Positions 8,388 through 17,561 of a DNA stretch of 64,000 nucleotides are shown here, in pieces (positions within the stretch are counted from its first letter, which is position 1; each line of letters opens with the position of its first letter). The stretch is from Acetobacterium sp. KB-1 (GTDB lineage: Bacteria > Bacillota > Clostridia > Eubacteriales > Eubacteriaceae), in assembly GCF_003260995.1 (NCBI RefSeq), contig NZ_CP030040.1, positions 333,387 through 397,386 of the forward strand, given 5' to 3'. The notes under the pieces were generated by a model. It searched no databases. It saw nothing but the letters and a program-made list of their open reading frames with translations, and was not told where the DNA came from. A program made the position numbers and the translations under genes.

Positions 8388-9983
8388 ATGATAACAGTAT
8401 CAGAACTAAGTTTAAATTTTAGCGGAACGAATCTTTTTTCCAATGTAAATATAAAATTTACCCCGGGGAATTGTTATGGGGTTATTGGGGCGAATGGCGC
8501 TGGTAAGACCACCTTTTTAAAAATACTATCTGGTGAGATTGAGCCATCAACCGGTAACGTTTTTATTCCTGAACACATGCGGATGTCAGTGCTTAAGCAG
8601 GATCATTACGCCTTTGATGCGTTTTCGGTTCTGGATACCATAATGATGGGGAATCAGCATCTTTACGCTGTAATGAAAGAAAAAGACGCGCTGTATATGA
8701 AGGAAGATTTTTCCGATGCAGATGGCATCCGGGCGGGCGAACTGGAAGGTGAATTCGCTGAAATGGGCGGCTGGGAAGCCGAATCCGATGCTTCCCGAAT
8801 TATTCAGGGCCTTGGTCTGGGGGTTGATATTCTCGACGCCAGTATGGATAGCCTTGGTGGTAACGAAAAGGTTAAGGTCTTATTGGCCCAGGCTTTATTT
8901 GGCAAGCCCGAGATTATCTTACTGGATGAGCCCACTAATCACCTTGACATTCAAGCGGTGGAATGGCTGGAAGAATTTTTAATGGATTATGAAGGAACGG
9001 TTATTGTGGTATCCCATGACCGCTATTTCCTCAATAATGTCTGTACCCATATTGTCGATATTGACTTTGCTAAGATTAAGGTTTATGTTGGTAACTATGA
9101 TTTCTGGTATGAGTCTAGTCAATTGATACAGCGCTTATTAAAAGATCAAAACAAGAAAAATGAGGACAAGGCCAAAGAACTGCAGAACTTTATTGCCCGA
9201 TTCTCGGCTAATAAATCCAAGTCCAAACAGGCCACTTCCCGTAAAAAAATGTTGGATAAGTTAGACATCGAAGACATGCCCTCATCATCCCGAAAATATC
9301 CATGGGTCGGTTTCCAGATTGATCGGGAGCCGGGCAAGGAAATTCTAACGGTTGAGCATTTATCAAAAACTGTCGATGGGGTTAAAGTTCTCAACAACGT
9401 CAGTTTTCGGGTCAATAAGGATGATAAGATTGCTTTTGTGGCGGAGAATGAGATTGCCATGACGACCTTATTTAGAATACTTATGGAAGAAATTGAACCG
9501 GACGAAGGCAGTTTCAAATGGGGCGTCAGTACCACCCAGTCTTATTTCCCCAAAGATAATAGTGACTATTTTAATGGCTGTACCCTGAATATCTGCCAAT
9601 GGCTTCAGCAATACACCGAAGAAATCACGGAAACCTATATCCGCGGGTTCCTCGGTCGAATGCTATTTTCCGGAGATGATATTTATAAAGAGGTTCAGGT
9701 TCTTTCCGGAGGAGAAAAAGTTCGCTGTATGCTTTCAAAAATCATGATGTTTGGCTCAAACGTGCTGGTTTTGGATCAGCCAACCAATCACCTTGATCTG
9801 GAGTCGATCACTGCCGTCAACAATGGTCTGATTGATTTTAAGGGCATCTTGCTATTTGCCAGTCATGATCACCAGTTTATGCAAACTGTGGCCAATCGAA
9901 TTATTGAAATCAGAGAAGAAGGCATTATCGATCGATTATCGACCTATGATGAATTCATCAACTATAAAAAAACGTTGTCTTAA
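8388..9983 (+). CDS. ABC-F family ATPase, YkpA/YbiT-like, with a degenerate second site
   Basis: 531 residues, two ATP-binding domains joined by a charged linker (about 240-310), no membrane segments: an ABC-F protein acting on ribosomes. Domain 1 has Walker A GANGAGKTT and Walker B with LLDEPTNHLD, but its signature reads LGGNEKVKV instead of the usual LSGGxxxR. Domain 2 keeps the signature LSGGEKVRC yet lacks a normal Walker A (AENEIAMTT, no Gly-Lys) and has Gln in place of the catalytic Glu (VLDQPTNHLD; codon CAG). ATP hydrolysis at one composite site is therefore expected to be lost or slowed. It is monocistronic, with a terminator downstream. A resistance role is possible but the family is mostly housekeeping. 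Confidence 0.88.
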   Translation: MITVSELSLNFSGTNLFSNVNIKFTPGNCYGVIGANGAGKTTFLKILSGEIEPSTGNVFIPEHMRMSVLKQDHYAFDAFSVLDTIMMGNQHLYAVMKEKDALYMKEDFSDADGIRAGELEGEFAEMGGWEAESDASRIIQGLGLGVDILDASMDSLGGNEKVKVLLAQALFGKPEIILLDEPTNHLDIQAVEWLEEFLMDYEGTVIVVSHDRYFLNNVCTHIVDIDFAKIKVYVGNYDFWYESSQLIQRLLKDQNKKNEDKAKELQNFIARFSANKSKSKQATSRKKMLDKLDIEDMPSSSRKYPWVGFQIDREPGKEILTVEHLSKTVDGVKVLNNVSFRVNKDDKIAFVAENEIAMTTLFRILMEEIEPDEGSFKWGVSTTQSYFPKDNSDYFNGCTLNICQWLQQYTEEITETYIRGFLGRMLFSGDDIYKEVQVLSGGEKVRCMLSKIMMFGSNVLVLDQPTNHLDLESITAVNNGLIDFKGILLFASHDHQFMQTVANRIIEIREEGIIDRLSTYDEFINYKKTLS

Positions 9984-9990
9984 TATTTAT

Positions 9991-10047
9991 AAAAGCACAC
10001 CTCTAATGATGGAAAAGAGATCGTCCATTTAGAGGAGTGCTTTTTTT
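9991..10047 (+). terminator. Rho-independent terminator after the ABC-F gene
   Basis: AAAAGCAC (9991-9998) pairs with GTGCTTTT (10037-10044), with inner pairing of CCTCTA with TAGAGG and of a further segment, followed by a T-run. Confidence 0.85.
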
Positions 10048-10166
10048 ATTCAATAAAATCACTATTTTACGTCGTTGATGTCCCGGTTTTTAAAATGACT
10101 GTTATAATTGCCATAAAAATGATATAATTCAGAAAGTTAATTCGAATGAATACATAGAGGTGCTCC

Positions 10167-12596
10167 ATGGAAAACTTGGTATTCTTATTATCAATTGTCT
10201 TTTTTGTCTTTTTTATCTTTTATATATTATCAGGATTCTATGTCTTTTTTAAATTACCCCATGTTATTTCAACGAAGAAGGTCTATTTTTATCTTACGAT
10301 TGCAATGGTTTTTGGTGGGATACTGAATTTTGTTACCCGGTATCTTATGAGCAAGGAATCCAATCTTACCGACGTATTGGTTTTAAGTTCCGTTTTGATT
10401 GGTTTTGGATTAATCATTCAGGTTGTGCAGCGGCTAGCGTTACCGGATCGGTGGAAAGATTTTGTCAATGTTTCACTGCTTGCGATATTGGTACCCATCG
10501 TTACGATGCAATTTCTGGAATTTGGGGCAATTACGATTTGGGCATTTCCTTTTATTTTAATTATTCCTTTTCTGGTCTTTAGAGAAATCGTTTATTTGGG
10601 AATGATGGCCGTCTCTATTATTTTAACTCAAATTATTGTCTGGGTAATGATGCCGCTCGTTTATGTGAAGTTAAGTGGTGTTGATTACTTGCTCAGAATT
10701 GGCTTGTTTTGTATTGGGATATGGCTGTGCTATTATATTAATCAGTTATTTTTACTAAGACTCAATGAAACGGCAGAAAAGATGAGACTTCAAGAATTGA
10801 TCACCCAGATTTCATCCGATTGTGTCGGCATTAATCAGCATAATTTTGAAGCGAGTATCAACAATTTATTAAAAATCAGTAGTGAATTTTTTTTGATTGA
10901 TCGTGCCTATATCTGCCTTTTTGATCAGGAGCGTGAAACATTTTCATGCATCCAGGATTATTGTCGTCAAGGCATAAAATCTGGTCAGGAGTTCATTCAA
11001 AACTTGCCGATTAATCGCAATCACTGGCGGATGGAAAAAATTCTTGAGAATGAACTGTTTGTCGCATCGGATATCAGTAAACTCCCTCAATTTGTTAATG
11101 CAGAAATTTTTAATATGGGTATTAGTTCGATTAAAGCTCAGATCATTGCACCGATTACCAGTAAAGAAAAAATTATTGGGTTTTGGGGACTTGATCAGGA
11201 AACAAAAAGTTTAGAGTGGCAGGAAGATCACTTGAATTTTATGAAAATTATCGCAAATATATTAGGTGATACGCTTACCCGGATTGATGCTGAAAAAGAA
11301 CTGAATTTTATGGCGCATTATGATGAAATCACGAAGCTGCCAAACCGCAATCTTTTTACAAATTTTCTCTATTTTAGTATTGTTAAACAGGAGTTTACCC
11401 AGACCCATCTGGGCGTTGTTTTTTTAGATCTCGACTCATTCAAAGTTGTTAATAATACAGTCGGCCACGGAATGGGAGATGAGCTGCTCTATCTGGTTGG
11501 TGAAAAGATCAAACATTTAATGAAAAAGACGGATTTAGTTTCCCGCTTCAGTGGTGACGAGTTTTTGATTATGATCAGTCATATTGAAAACAAAGGTGAA
11601 ATGGCTTTGATTGCCGAAAAATTGATGAATCTTTTTTATGAACCCTTTATTCTCAAAGGACAGGAATTTTTCATGACGGCCAGTGCGGGGATTGCACTCT
11701 ATCCAATTGATGGGAAAGATCCTGAAGAATTGATCATGAATGACGATATTGCCAAAATAAAGGCCAAAGAGAAAGGCCGAAATCAATATCTGCTCTGTTC
11801 TTCCGAAATGAAAGAAGAAGTAAATCGCCAGAATCAGCTTACGAATCATCTCTACCGGGCCCTGGAAAAAGGTGAGTTAATTGTCAATTACCAACCGCAA
11901 GTGTGTCTGAGTACGGGGCGAGTGACTGGGGTCGAATCACTCTTGCGTTGGCAGCATCCAGAATTAGGGCTCATCTCTCCGGCTGTCATCATCCCATTGG
12001 CTGAAAAGACAAGTTTGATTAATCCGATCGGTGAATGGGTTCTTGAAACTGCTTGTCGACAAAACAAGGCTTGGCAGGTTATGGGAATGGAACCGATATT
12101 AATGGCTGTTAATATTTCGGCCAGTCAGTTAAAAAACCCAAATCTGATCAGTCAGATCGAAGGAATTCTAAAGCGGACTGGCCTAAGTCCAGCATATCTG
12201 GAAGTGGAAATTACTGAAAGTACCGCCATTTTAGAATTCGGTGAAATTATCGGTAAGCTTAACAGCCTGAAAGAACTTGGCGTTTCGATAGCTATTGATG
12301 ACTTTGGAACGGAGTATTCTTCATTGAGTCGTTTAAAAATGCTGCCTTTAGACCGACTGAAAATGGACAAGCAGTTTGTCGATGGTATCGGCTATAACCA
12401 TAAGGATCAATCCATTGCCAATGCGATTATCCAACTTGGGAAAAGTTTAGGTTTGGCGGTGGTAGCAGAAGGTGTGGAAAAGGAAAAACAGGTAGCCTTT
12501 TTAAGAACGTCCCAATGTGACCTGATTCAGGGCTACTACTATTATAAACCACTTGATGCGCTAGAGATTGAAGAAATTCTAAGACGGCAGGGGTAA
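10167..12596 (+). CDS. Membrane GAF-GGDEF-EAL cyclic-di-GMP protein
   Basis: 809 residues. About seven N-terminal membrane segments (residues 1-205) are followed by a GAF-like domain (about 210-370), GGDEF (about 375-540) and EAL (about 550-805). The GGDEF core reads RFSGDEF, compatible with diguanylate cyclase activity; the position of the RxxD inhibitory site holds KKTD, so product inhibition is probably absent. The EAL domain has ESLLRW (EAL with Ala to Ser), IDDFGTEYSSL and VVAEGVE, so the metal and catalytic positions I can identify are kept. It may make and/or break c-di-GMP; net direction cannot be read from sequence. It stands alone between terminators and its own upstream region. Confidence 0.9.
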   Translation: MENLVFLLSIVFFVFFIFYILSGFYVFFKLPHVISTKKVYFYLTIAMVFGGILNFVTRYLMSKESNLTDVLVLSSVLIGFGLIIQVVQRLALPDRWKDFVNVSLLAILVPIVTMQFLEFGAITIWAFPFILIIPFLVFREIVYLGMMAVSIILTQIIVWVMMPLVYVKLSGVDYLLRIGLFCIGIWLCYYINQLFLLRLNETAEKMRLQELITQISSDCVGINQHNFEASINNLLKISSEFFLIDRAYICLFDQERETFSCIQDYCRQGIKSGQEFIQNLPINRNHWRMEKILENELFVASDISKLPQFVNAEIFNMGISSIKAQIIAPITSKEKIIGFWGLDQETKSLEWQEDHLNFMKIIANILGDTLTRIDAEKELNFMAHYDEITKLPNRNLFTNFLYFSIVKQEFTQTHLGVVFLDLDSFKVVNNTVGHGMGDELLYLVGEKIKHLMKKTDLVSRFSGDEFLIMISHIENKGEMALIAEKLMNLFYEPFILKGQEFFMTASAGIALYPIDGKDPEELIMNDDIAKIKAKEKGRNQYLLCSSEMKEEVNRQNQLTNHLYRALEKGELIVNYQPQVCLSTGRVTGVESLLRWQHPELGLISPAVIIPLAEKTSLINPIGEWVLETACRQNKAWQVMGMEPILMAVNISASQLKNPNLISQIEGILKRTGLSPAYLEVEITESTAILEFGEIIGKLNSLKELGVSIAIDDFGTEYSSLSRLKMLPLDRLKMDKQFVDGIGYNHKDQSIANAIIQLGKSLGLAVVAEGVEKEKQVAFLRTSQCDLIQGYYYYKPLDALEIEEILRRQG

Positions 12597-12718
12597 CCGT
12601 TGGATCAGCTTTACTTAAAATATGCGGTAAGTTAGAGAGTAATTAAAGATTTGAATGCCCGAATGAGGTTTGTTTGTAGAATATTTAACAATTATGCTTG
12701 CGTTGAGCAACTAAAAAA

Positions 12719-12747
12719 TTTACAAAGCCAGAAGCTTGGTTTATAAT
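12719..12747 (+). promoter_or_regulatory. Sigma-A-type promoter for the QueG-like gene
   Basis: TTTACA (12719-12724), a 17-bp spacer and TATAAT (12742-12747), 36 bp before ATG 12784. It probably drives the 12784-14191 pair. Confidence 0.7.
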
Positions 12748-12783
12748 TAAGGTGATAAGATGAATCGGATCGAGAGGCTATAA

Positions 12784-13620
12784 ATGGACAAAAAAGATGT
12801 AATCCAAACTGCCAAAGAATTTATTGCGAATTCTTTGGATAATCAGATAAAGTTAGAAAGTAATGCACCTCATGAGTTAGTTGGGGAAAAAATATATGAT
12901 CCACCTATTTTTGGATTTTGTGAAGCGAGTGACGATGTCTTTAAGGTGCTTAAGGAACCGGAGGTGATTGGCTGTCACTTTAGAAACCCGCAGGAGTGGA
13001 TGCCGACAGCTCAAACGGTGATCTCGTTTTTTCTGCCCTTTAGTGAGGCCGTAAAGGGGAGTAATCGGGAACAAAAAATTTGGCCCTCCTGGGGTTGGTT
13101 AGTTGGCCGAGTTGAAGGGCACAAATTATTGCGTTCTTTGCTATTGCATCTGCAAAATAGTATCAATCGTGCTGGTTACGCCACAATGGTGCCAACCATG
13201 GATAATAAGTTTTTTAGCATTACCGAACCGATTGAAGAACTTTGCGGTGAGCCCCTGGCGTTTACTAGCAACTGGTCAGAGCGGCACATTGCCTATCTTT
13301 GCGGTTTGGGAACCTTTGGTTTATCAAAGGGATTGATCACTGAAAAAGGAATTGCGGGAAGATTTGGTAGTCTGGTAACTGAACTTAAGTTAGAGCCCAG
13401 TCAGCGGCCTTATGAAATTTATAATGCCTATTGCACCCAGTGTGGTGCCTGCATTAAACAGTGTCCGGTCAAAGCCATCTCCATTGAAAAAGGTAAGGAT
13501 CATCGATTATGCGGCATTTTTCTTGATAAAACTGCCCAAAAGTTTAAACCCCGATATGGTTGTGGTAAATGTCAGGTTAATGTGCCTTGTGAAAGCGGCA
13601 TTCCCGGCCGAAATAAATAA
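12784..13620 (+). CDS. QueG-like double 4Fe-4S protein
   Basis: 278 residues. The C-terminal third carries a ferredoxin cluster CTQCGACIKQCPVKAI (about residues 218-233) and a second Cys set near the end (CGKCQVNVPCESGIP) of the kind found in epoxyqueuosine reductases and related corrinoid iron-sulfur proteins. The N-terminal part (TVISFFLPFSEAVK, LCGLGTFGLSKGLIT, RFGSLVTEL) matches the QueG/DUF1730-type core. It is shorter than true QueG (about 310-380), lacks HEAT repeats, and Acetobacterium-like genomes carry several such paralogues, so tRNA modification is only one possibility. GAGAGG 6 nt before the ATG is the ribosome site. It probably forms an operon with the unknown gene 13 bp downstream. 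Confidence 0.75.
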   Translation: MDKKDVIQTAKEFIANSLDNQIKLESNAPHELVGEKIYDPPIFGFCEASDDVFKVLKEPEVIGCHFRNPQEWMPTAQTVISFFLPFSEAVKGSNREQKIWPSWGWLVGRVEGHKLLRSLLLHLQNSINRAGYATMVPTMDNKFFSITEPIEELCGEPLAFTSNWSERHIAYLCGLGTFGLSKGLITEKGIAGRFGSLVTELKLEPSQRPYEIYNAYCTQCGACIKQCPVKAISIEKGKDHRLCGIFLDKTAQKFKPRYGCGKCQVNVPCESGIPGRNK

Positions 13621-13633
13621 TTAGAAAACTACA

Positions 13634-14191
13634 ATGGATGGTGTAATGTTAACAGAAAAATATAAGAAACGAGAAGAATTAGAAAAAGTCATTGAGTTTA
13701 CCTATCCGGGTATTGCGCTATTGATTCGGGATTGCAATCTGGGTGATCTGGGGTCAAAATATCAGGTGGGAATGGTATTAAAAGAGCTGGGGTTTACCGA
13801 CGCCAGTTTGCGTCGCGGTGGTATGGTTACGACCCATCGTCTGGCGATCCTGTCAAACCACTATGATAATATGCGGGTCTATGAGCACGATACCCATTGG
13901 GGCTTATGTGTTTTGGAAGCGGGTTCTCATTTCAAGGTACTAGATGTCTGGACAAGGGGAGACAAAACCCAGATTATCCTGCTCCATCTGCCCCCAAAAG
14001 GTTGGGAGGTCTTTGACTCTGTGGCCACCGACATGGATCAGAAGCTTGTCGATATTGTCAGAGAAGGATTTGAGCATTGTCTAAAACTTCCACCCATTCC
14101 TGAGCTTTCTACTCAGAGTTGGCTTAAGCGATGCTATTATCCAGTTGGGATGTCTGAAGATGGCGATTATTTTCCGCTTGGCACTGATTAA
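13634..14191 (+). CDS. Conserved-looking protein of unknown function
   Basis: 185 residues (181 if the second ATG at 13646, which has a GGATGG upstream, is used). I do not recognise the family. It is soluble, without signal peptide or membrane segment, and mixed alpha/beta in character. Notable clusters are LRRGGMVTTHRLAILSNHYD, EHDTHWGLCVLEAG and HFKVLDVW, rich in His and Trp, with two Cys in the C-terminal half. Its position 13 bp after the QueG-like iron-sulfur gene and before a terminator suggests a shared job. Confidence 0.7.
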   Translation: MDGVMLTEKYKKREELEKVIEFTYPGIALLIRDCNLGDLGSKYQVGMVLKELGFTDASLRRGGMVTTHRLAILSNHYDNMRVYEHDTHWGLCVLEAGSHFKVLDVWTRGDKTQIILLHLPPKGWEVFDSVATDMDQKLVDIVREGFEHCLKLPPIPELSTQSWLKRCYYPVGMSEDGDYFPLGTD

Positions 14192-14205
14192 ACTATCGTC
14201 AACCG

Positions 14206-14245
14206 ATCGTGAGAAATCTCCTGGTAAGGATATCTCGCGATTTTT
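14206..14245 (+). terminator. Terminator after the QueG-like operon
   Basis: ATCGTGAGA (14206-14214) pairs with TCTCGCGAT (14233-14241) with one wobble, followed by a short T-run. Confidence 0.6.
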
Positions 14246-14402
14246 GTTTGGAAAAATTTGTTCTCCAAAAAGTAGCAGCCTTGATTGGCGGATTGCGTTT
14301 GGGGTAGATAGATAATATCAGTCAATCATAGATTAGCAGTTTGTCGTGACGTGTAGTGCTTTAATTTATCGTTTATCTAAGTGAAGGTGAGTGGGTGGAG
14401 AT

Positions 14403-16676
14403 ATGAACGATCAAAAAATAGGACAGGTAAAAGGCAAAGAATCATTTTTCGAAGACCTTTTTCGAAATAATCAGGAAATTATGCTTCTGATCGATATTGA
14501 CACGCTTGAAATTAAAGACTGCAATCATTCTGCCTGTTTGTTCTACGGGAAAACCCATAGTGAGATGATAACGTTTAAGATTACCCATTTTAATTGCCTT
14601 AGTAAAGATCAAATTAAAAAAGAAGCGGAACTGGCAAAAAATAGAGAGCGTAATCAGTTTTATTTTAAGCATCGTTGTCGTAAGGGCGAAATCAGAGACG
14701 TCGAGGTGCGTTCAAGTCCCGTTTCTTTGGATGGAACAGATTATTTACTCTCGATTGTGACAGACATCAGTGGTTTGCAGCTCGATAGCGATGCACTACG
14801 AAAAGAAAACATGATGTTGGAGAAAGTGGTCGCTGAACGCACCTATGCGCTGAAGGAACTTAATGAACAGCTAATCGCCGCGCAGGCAGAATTAAAGCGC
14901 GAGATGCTTTTTATCGAAGCCTTGTTTGAAAGCATTCCAGGTTATCTTTATGTTTATGACGAAGCAGGAAAACTGATAAAGTGGAATAAAAAACATGAAG
15001 AAATGACAGGCTATTCGGCCGATGAATTGGCTCATATGACGCTTGATCAGTGGTTTGAGGGCGATGATTTGGTCAAAGTGATGGCGGCAGTAGAGGAGGT
15101 GTTTAGTAAGGGGTATGGAGAGGTAGATGCCAATCTGATTACCAAAAGCGGAAAAAAATTACTTATTCGTTCGAATGGTGTGGTAATGACCCTGGATGGA
15201 AAAAAATATTTCACCGGCGTGGGGATTGATATTACTGAGAGTAAACGTCTGGAAAGTGAATTAAAAAAAGAAAGCAAACTACTCGAAACAACCTTGGTTT
15301 CCGTTGGGGATGGGGTCATCTCATGCGATAAAAATGGTCATGTTTTGTTTATTAATCGGGTGGCAGAAGAATTGACAGGCTGGCAAAAGAAGGAAGCCCT
15401 GGGTAAGCCGATCGAAACCGTTTTTAGTATTATAAACGATAGTAATCGGGAAAAAGCTGGAAATATTGTCGCAGAAGTGATTAAGACAAAAGAAATCAGG
15501 GAGCTGGATAATCATACCCTGCTGATTGCTAAGGATGGTATAGAACGAACCATTGAAGACAGTGCCGCTCCCATTATTGACGCAAACGGCGATGTTCTGG
15601 GGGTTGTTCTGGTATTTAGAGATTACACCGAAAAAAAGCAGAAACTGGATCAGATCGAGTATTTAAGCTATCATGATCAGCTTACTGGGCTTTACAATCG
15701 GCGCTTTTACGAAGAAGAGCTTAGTCGTATGGATACGCCAAGAAACTTACCGTTTTCGCTAATTATGGGTGATGTTAATGGCCTGAAATTGGTAAACGAC
15801 AGTTTTGGACATGTAATGGGGGATGAGTTATTAAAAAAAGCGGCTAAGACAATTGTCAAAGCCTGTCGAGCAGATGATGTGGTGGCAAGATTAGGCGGCG
15901 ACGAATTTGTGGTACTGTTGCCAAAAACAGATCAATTAGAAGCGGAAGAAATTATCAATCGGATTGAAGAACTGGCTAAAGCTGAAAAAGTCGGTACCGT
16001 TGAACTTTCAATTTCATTTGGTTTTGAAACAAAGTTTAACGAGGAAGAAGATATTCAGCGGATTTTTAAACGAGCTGAAGACTATATGTATCGCCGTAAA
16101 CTGACCGAAAGCCTGGGAATGCGGAACAAAACGGTGGGCATGATGATTGAAACCCTATTCGACAAATATCAGAAAGAAATGTTTCATTCAGAGCGGGTTG
16201 GCAAATTGTCAGCAGAGATAGGAAATAAAATCGGTTTTAATTCTAAAGATTCCCATGATCTTCAAACCGCCGGGCTGATGAACGACATCGGCAAAATCGG
16301 AATTGCGGAGGGCATTCTTGATAAGATAGAAAAACTAAATGAAACAGATTGGGATGAGATTCGGCGACATCCTGAAATCGGTTACCGGATTTTGAGTTCA
16401 GCTAATGAATTTGCCGAAATTGCGGAACATATTTTGGAGCATCATGAGCATTGGGATGGCGGTGGCTATCCTAAAGGACTAAAAGGCGAAGAGATCTCCC
16501 TGGAAGCCCGAATTATCGCTATCGCTGACGCCTATGATGCCATGACCAGGATGCGCTTGCATCGGAATGATTTAACAGCTGAAGAAGCCATTGAAGAAAT
16601 CAGTCGTTGTTCCGGCACCCAATTTGATCCGGAAATTGCCAGAGTCTTTATTGAGATGATTGAAAATGAAAAATAA
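14403..16676 (+). CDS. PAS-PAS-PAS-GGDEF-HD-GYP signalling protein with altered HD motif
   Basis: 757 residues from ATG 14403, preferred over GTG 14391 because GGTGGAG lies just upstream. There is no membrane segment. PAS domains lie at about 15-125, 170-275 and 285-405, with a coiled coil between the first two. GGDEF (about 410-570) has an intact RLGGDEF core and an upstream RADD inhibitory site, so it is probably an active, product-inhibited diguanylate cyclase. The HD-GYP domain (about 580-755) keeps HSERV, HHEHWDGGGYP and DAYDAMT, but the HD pair reads MNDIGKIGI: His is replaced by Asn (codon AAC). Since that His binds metal, phosphodiesterase activity may be reduced or lost. It is a soluble, probably redox- or ligand-sensing c-di-GMP hub. 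Confidence 0.9.
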   Translation: MNDQKIGQVKGKESFFEDLFRNNQEIMLLIDIDTLEIKDCNHSACLFYGKTHSEMITFKITHFNCLSKDQIKKEAELAKNRERNQFYFKHRCRKGEIRDVEVRSSPVSLDGTDYLLSIVTDISGLQLDSDALRKENMMLEKVVAERTYALKELNEQLIAAQAELKREMLFIEALFESIPGYLYVYDEAGKLIKWNKKHEEMTGYSADELAHMTLDQWFEGDDLVKVMAAVEEVFSKGYGEVDANLITKSGKKLLIRSNGVVMTLDGKKYFTGVGIDITESKRLESELKKESKLLETTLVSVGDGVISCDKNGHVLFINRVAEELTGWQKKEALGKPIETVFSIINDSNREKAGNIVAEVIKTKEIRELDNHTLLIAKDGIERTIEDSAAPIIDANGDVLGVVLVFRDYTEKKQKLDQIEYLSYHDQLTGLYNRRFYEEELSRMDTPRNLPFSLIMGDVNGLKLVNDSFGHVMGDELLKKAAKTIVKACRADDVVARLGGDEFVVLLPKTDQLEAEEIINRIEELAKAEKVGTVELSISFGFETKFNEEEDIQRIFKRAEDYMYRRKLTESLGMRNKTVGMMIETLFDKYQKEMFHSERVGKLSAEIGNKIGFNSKDSHDLQTAGLMNDIGKIGIAEGILDKIEKLNETDWDEIRRHPEIGYRILSSANEFAEIAEHILEHHEHWDGGGYPKGLKGEEISLEARIIAIADAYDAMTRMRLHRNDLTAEEAIEEISRCSGTQFDPEIARVFIEMIENEK

Positions 16677-16690
16677 CATAATCCAGCCCG

Positions 16691-16738
16691 ATAATTAACC
16701 CGGTCGATCCATTAAGACCAGGTTAATTATTTTTTTTT
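16691..16738 (+). terminator. Terminator of the PAS-GGDEF-HD-GYP gene, overlapping the next gene's stop
   Basis: A 10-bp perfect outer stem (16691-16700 with 16721-16730), one mismatch, and a 4-bp inner stem, followed by eight T. The stop codon of the convergent minus-strand gene (16723-16725) lies inside the 3' arm. No T-run exists for the minus strand. Confidence 0.9.
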
Positions 16739-17379
16739 AGCTTGCGGAGGTTCTGAAACATCACACCAAAGGTTTCGTGTTTTACCTGAGTAGGGTCAAA
16801 TCTCAGAAGTCTAAACGTAATCTGTACACAAAAACCAATTGAAAAAGCTGAAATAACCGTTCCTAAACCAACCATCCCGCCGAGTAGCCAGCCAATCAGG
16901 ACAACACTGATTTCCACAATACCGCGACACAGACCGACTGGTAATCCGGTTTTTCGGGTTATCGCCACCATCAGGCTGTCCCGAGGACCGGCGCCAAAGG
17001 CCGAAGAAATATAAAAATAGGTCCCCAGGGAAATAATAAAGAGACCCAAAATATGCACTAGGGTTCCAATCCAAAAATGATTAAAAAGTGGGATAAAGTC
17101 TAAAAAAAGGATGAGATCCATAAATAAACCGATCATAAACATGTTAAAAATAGTACCCAGTCCTATTTTTTCACCAAGCAGAAAAACAAGGGCGACAATA
17201 AGCGCACCCACTGCTGTGTTTATTAAACCAATGCTGACGCCTAGAGTTTGACTGATACCGCTATGAAGAACTTCCCAGGGCGCATAACCGATATTTGCCC
17301 GCATGGTAACAATAATTCCCAATCCATAAAGAAAAAGACCAAAATTCAGTTTTAAAAATCGTAAAATGTATTCTGCCAT
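16723..17379 (-). CDS. YczE/YitT-like integral membrane protein
   Basis: 218 residues with five or six hydrophobic segments and the YczE/YyaS-type features RANIGYAPWEVLHSGI near the first loop and FGAGPRDSLMVAITRKTGLPVGLCRG in the second half, an internal repeat of the family. Function is not established for most members. GGAGG lies just upstream of the start (rc of the CCTCC at 17386-17390). It is convergent with the c-di-GMP gene and divergent from the flavodoxin-like gene. Confidence 0.85.
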   Translation of the reverse strand: MAEYILRFLKLNFGLFLYGLGIIVTMRANIGYAPWEVLHSGISQTLGVSIGLINTAVGALIVALVFLLGEKIGLGTIFNMFMIGLFMDLILFLDFIPLFNHFWIGTLVHILGLFIISLGTYFYISSAFGAGPRDSLMVAITRKTGLPVGLCRGIVEISVVLIGWLLGGMVGLGTVISAFSIGFCVQITFRLLRFDPTQVKHETFGVMFQNLRKLKKNN

Positions 17380-17561
17380 AAGGCCCTCCTTAAAGGGTAA
17401 TAGTATAAGTATACCATAAATTTATTTGCGATTAAAGATCAAAGTGTACAGCGTTTGAATTTTGCTAAATTGCGCGATAGAGGTTTTACTTACTTAAAAA
17501 TGTGGTATACTAAAAGCAATAAAACAGAACAGATGGAGCACTCTGCTTCGGGAGGTTAGAA

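Noticed and set aside
12784-13620. Calling the 4Fe-4S protein queG outright
   Set aside because: It is shorter than QueG and no queuosine genes are nearby; a related family member is as likely.
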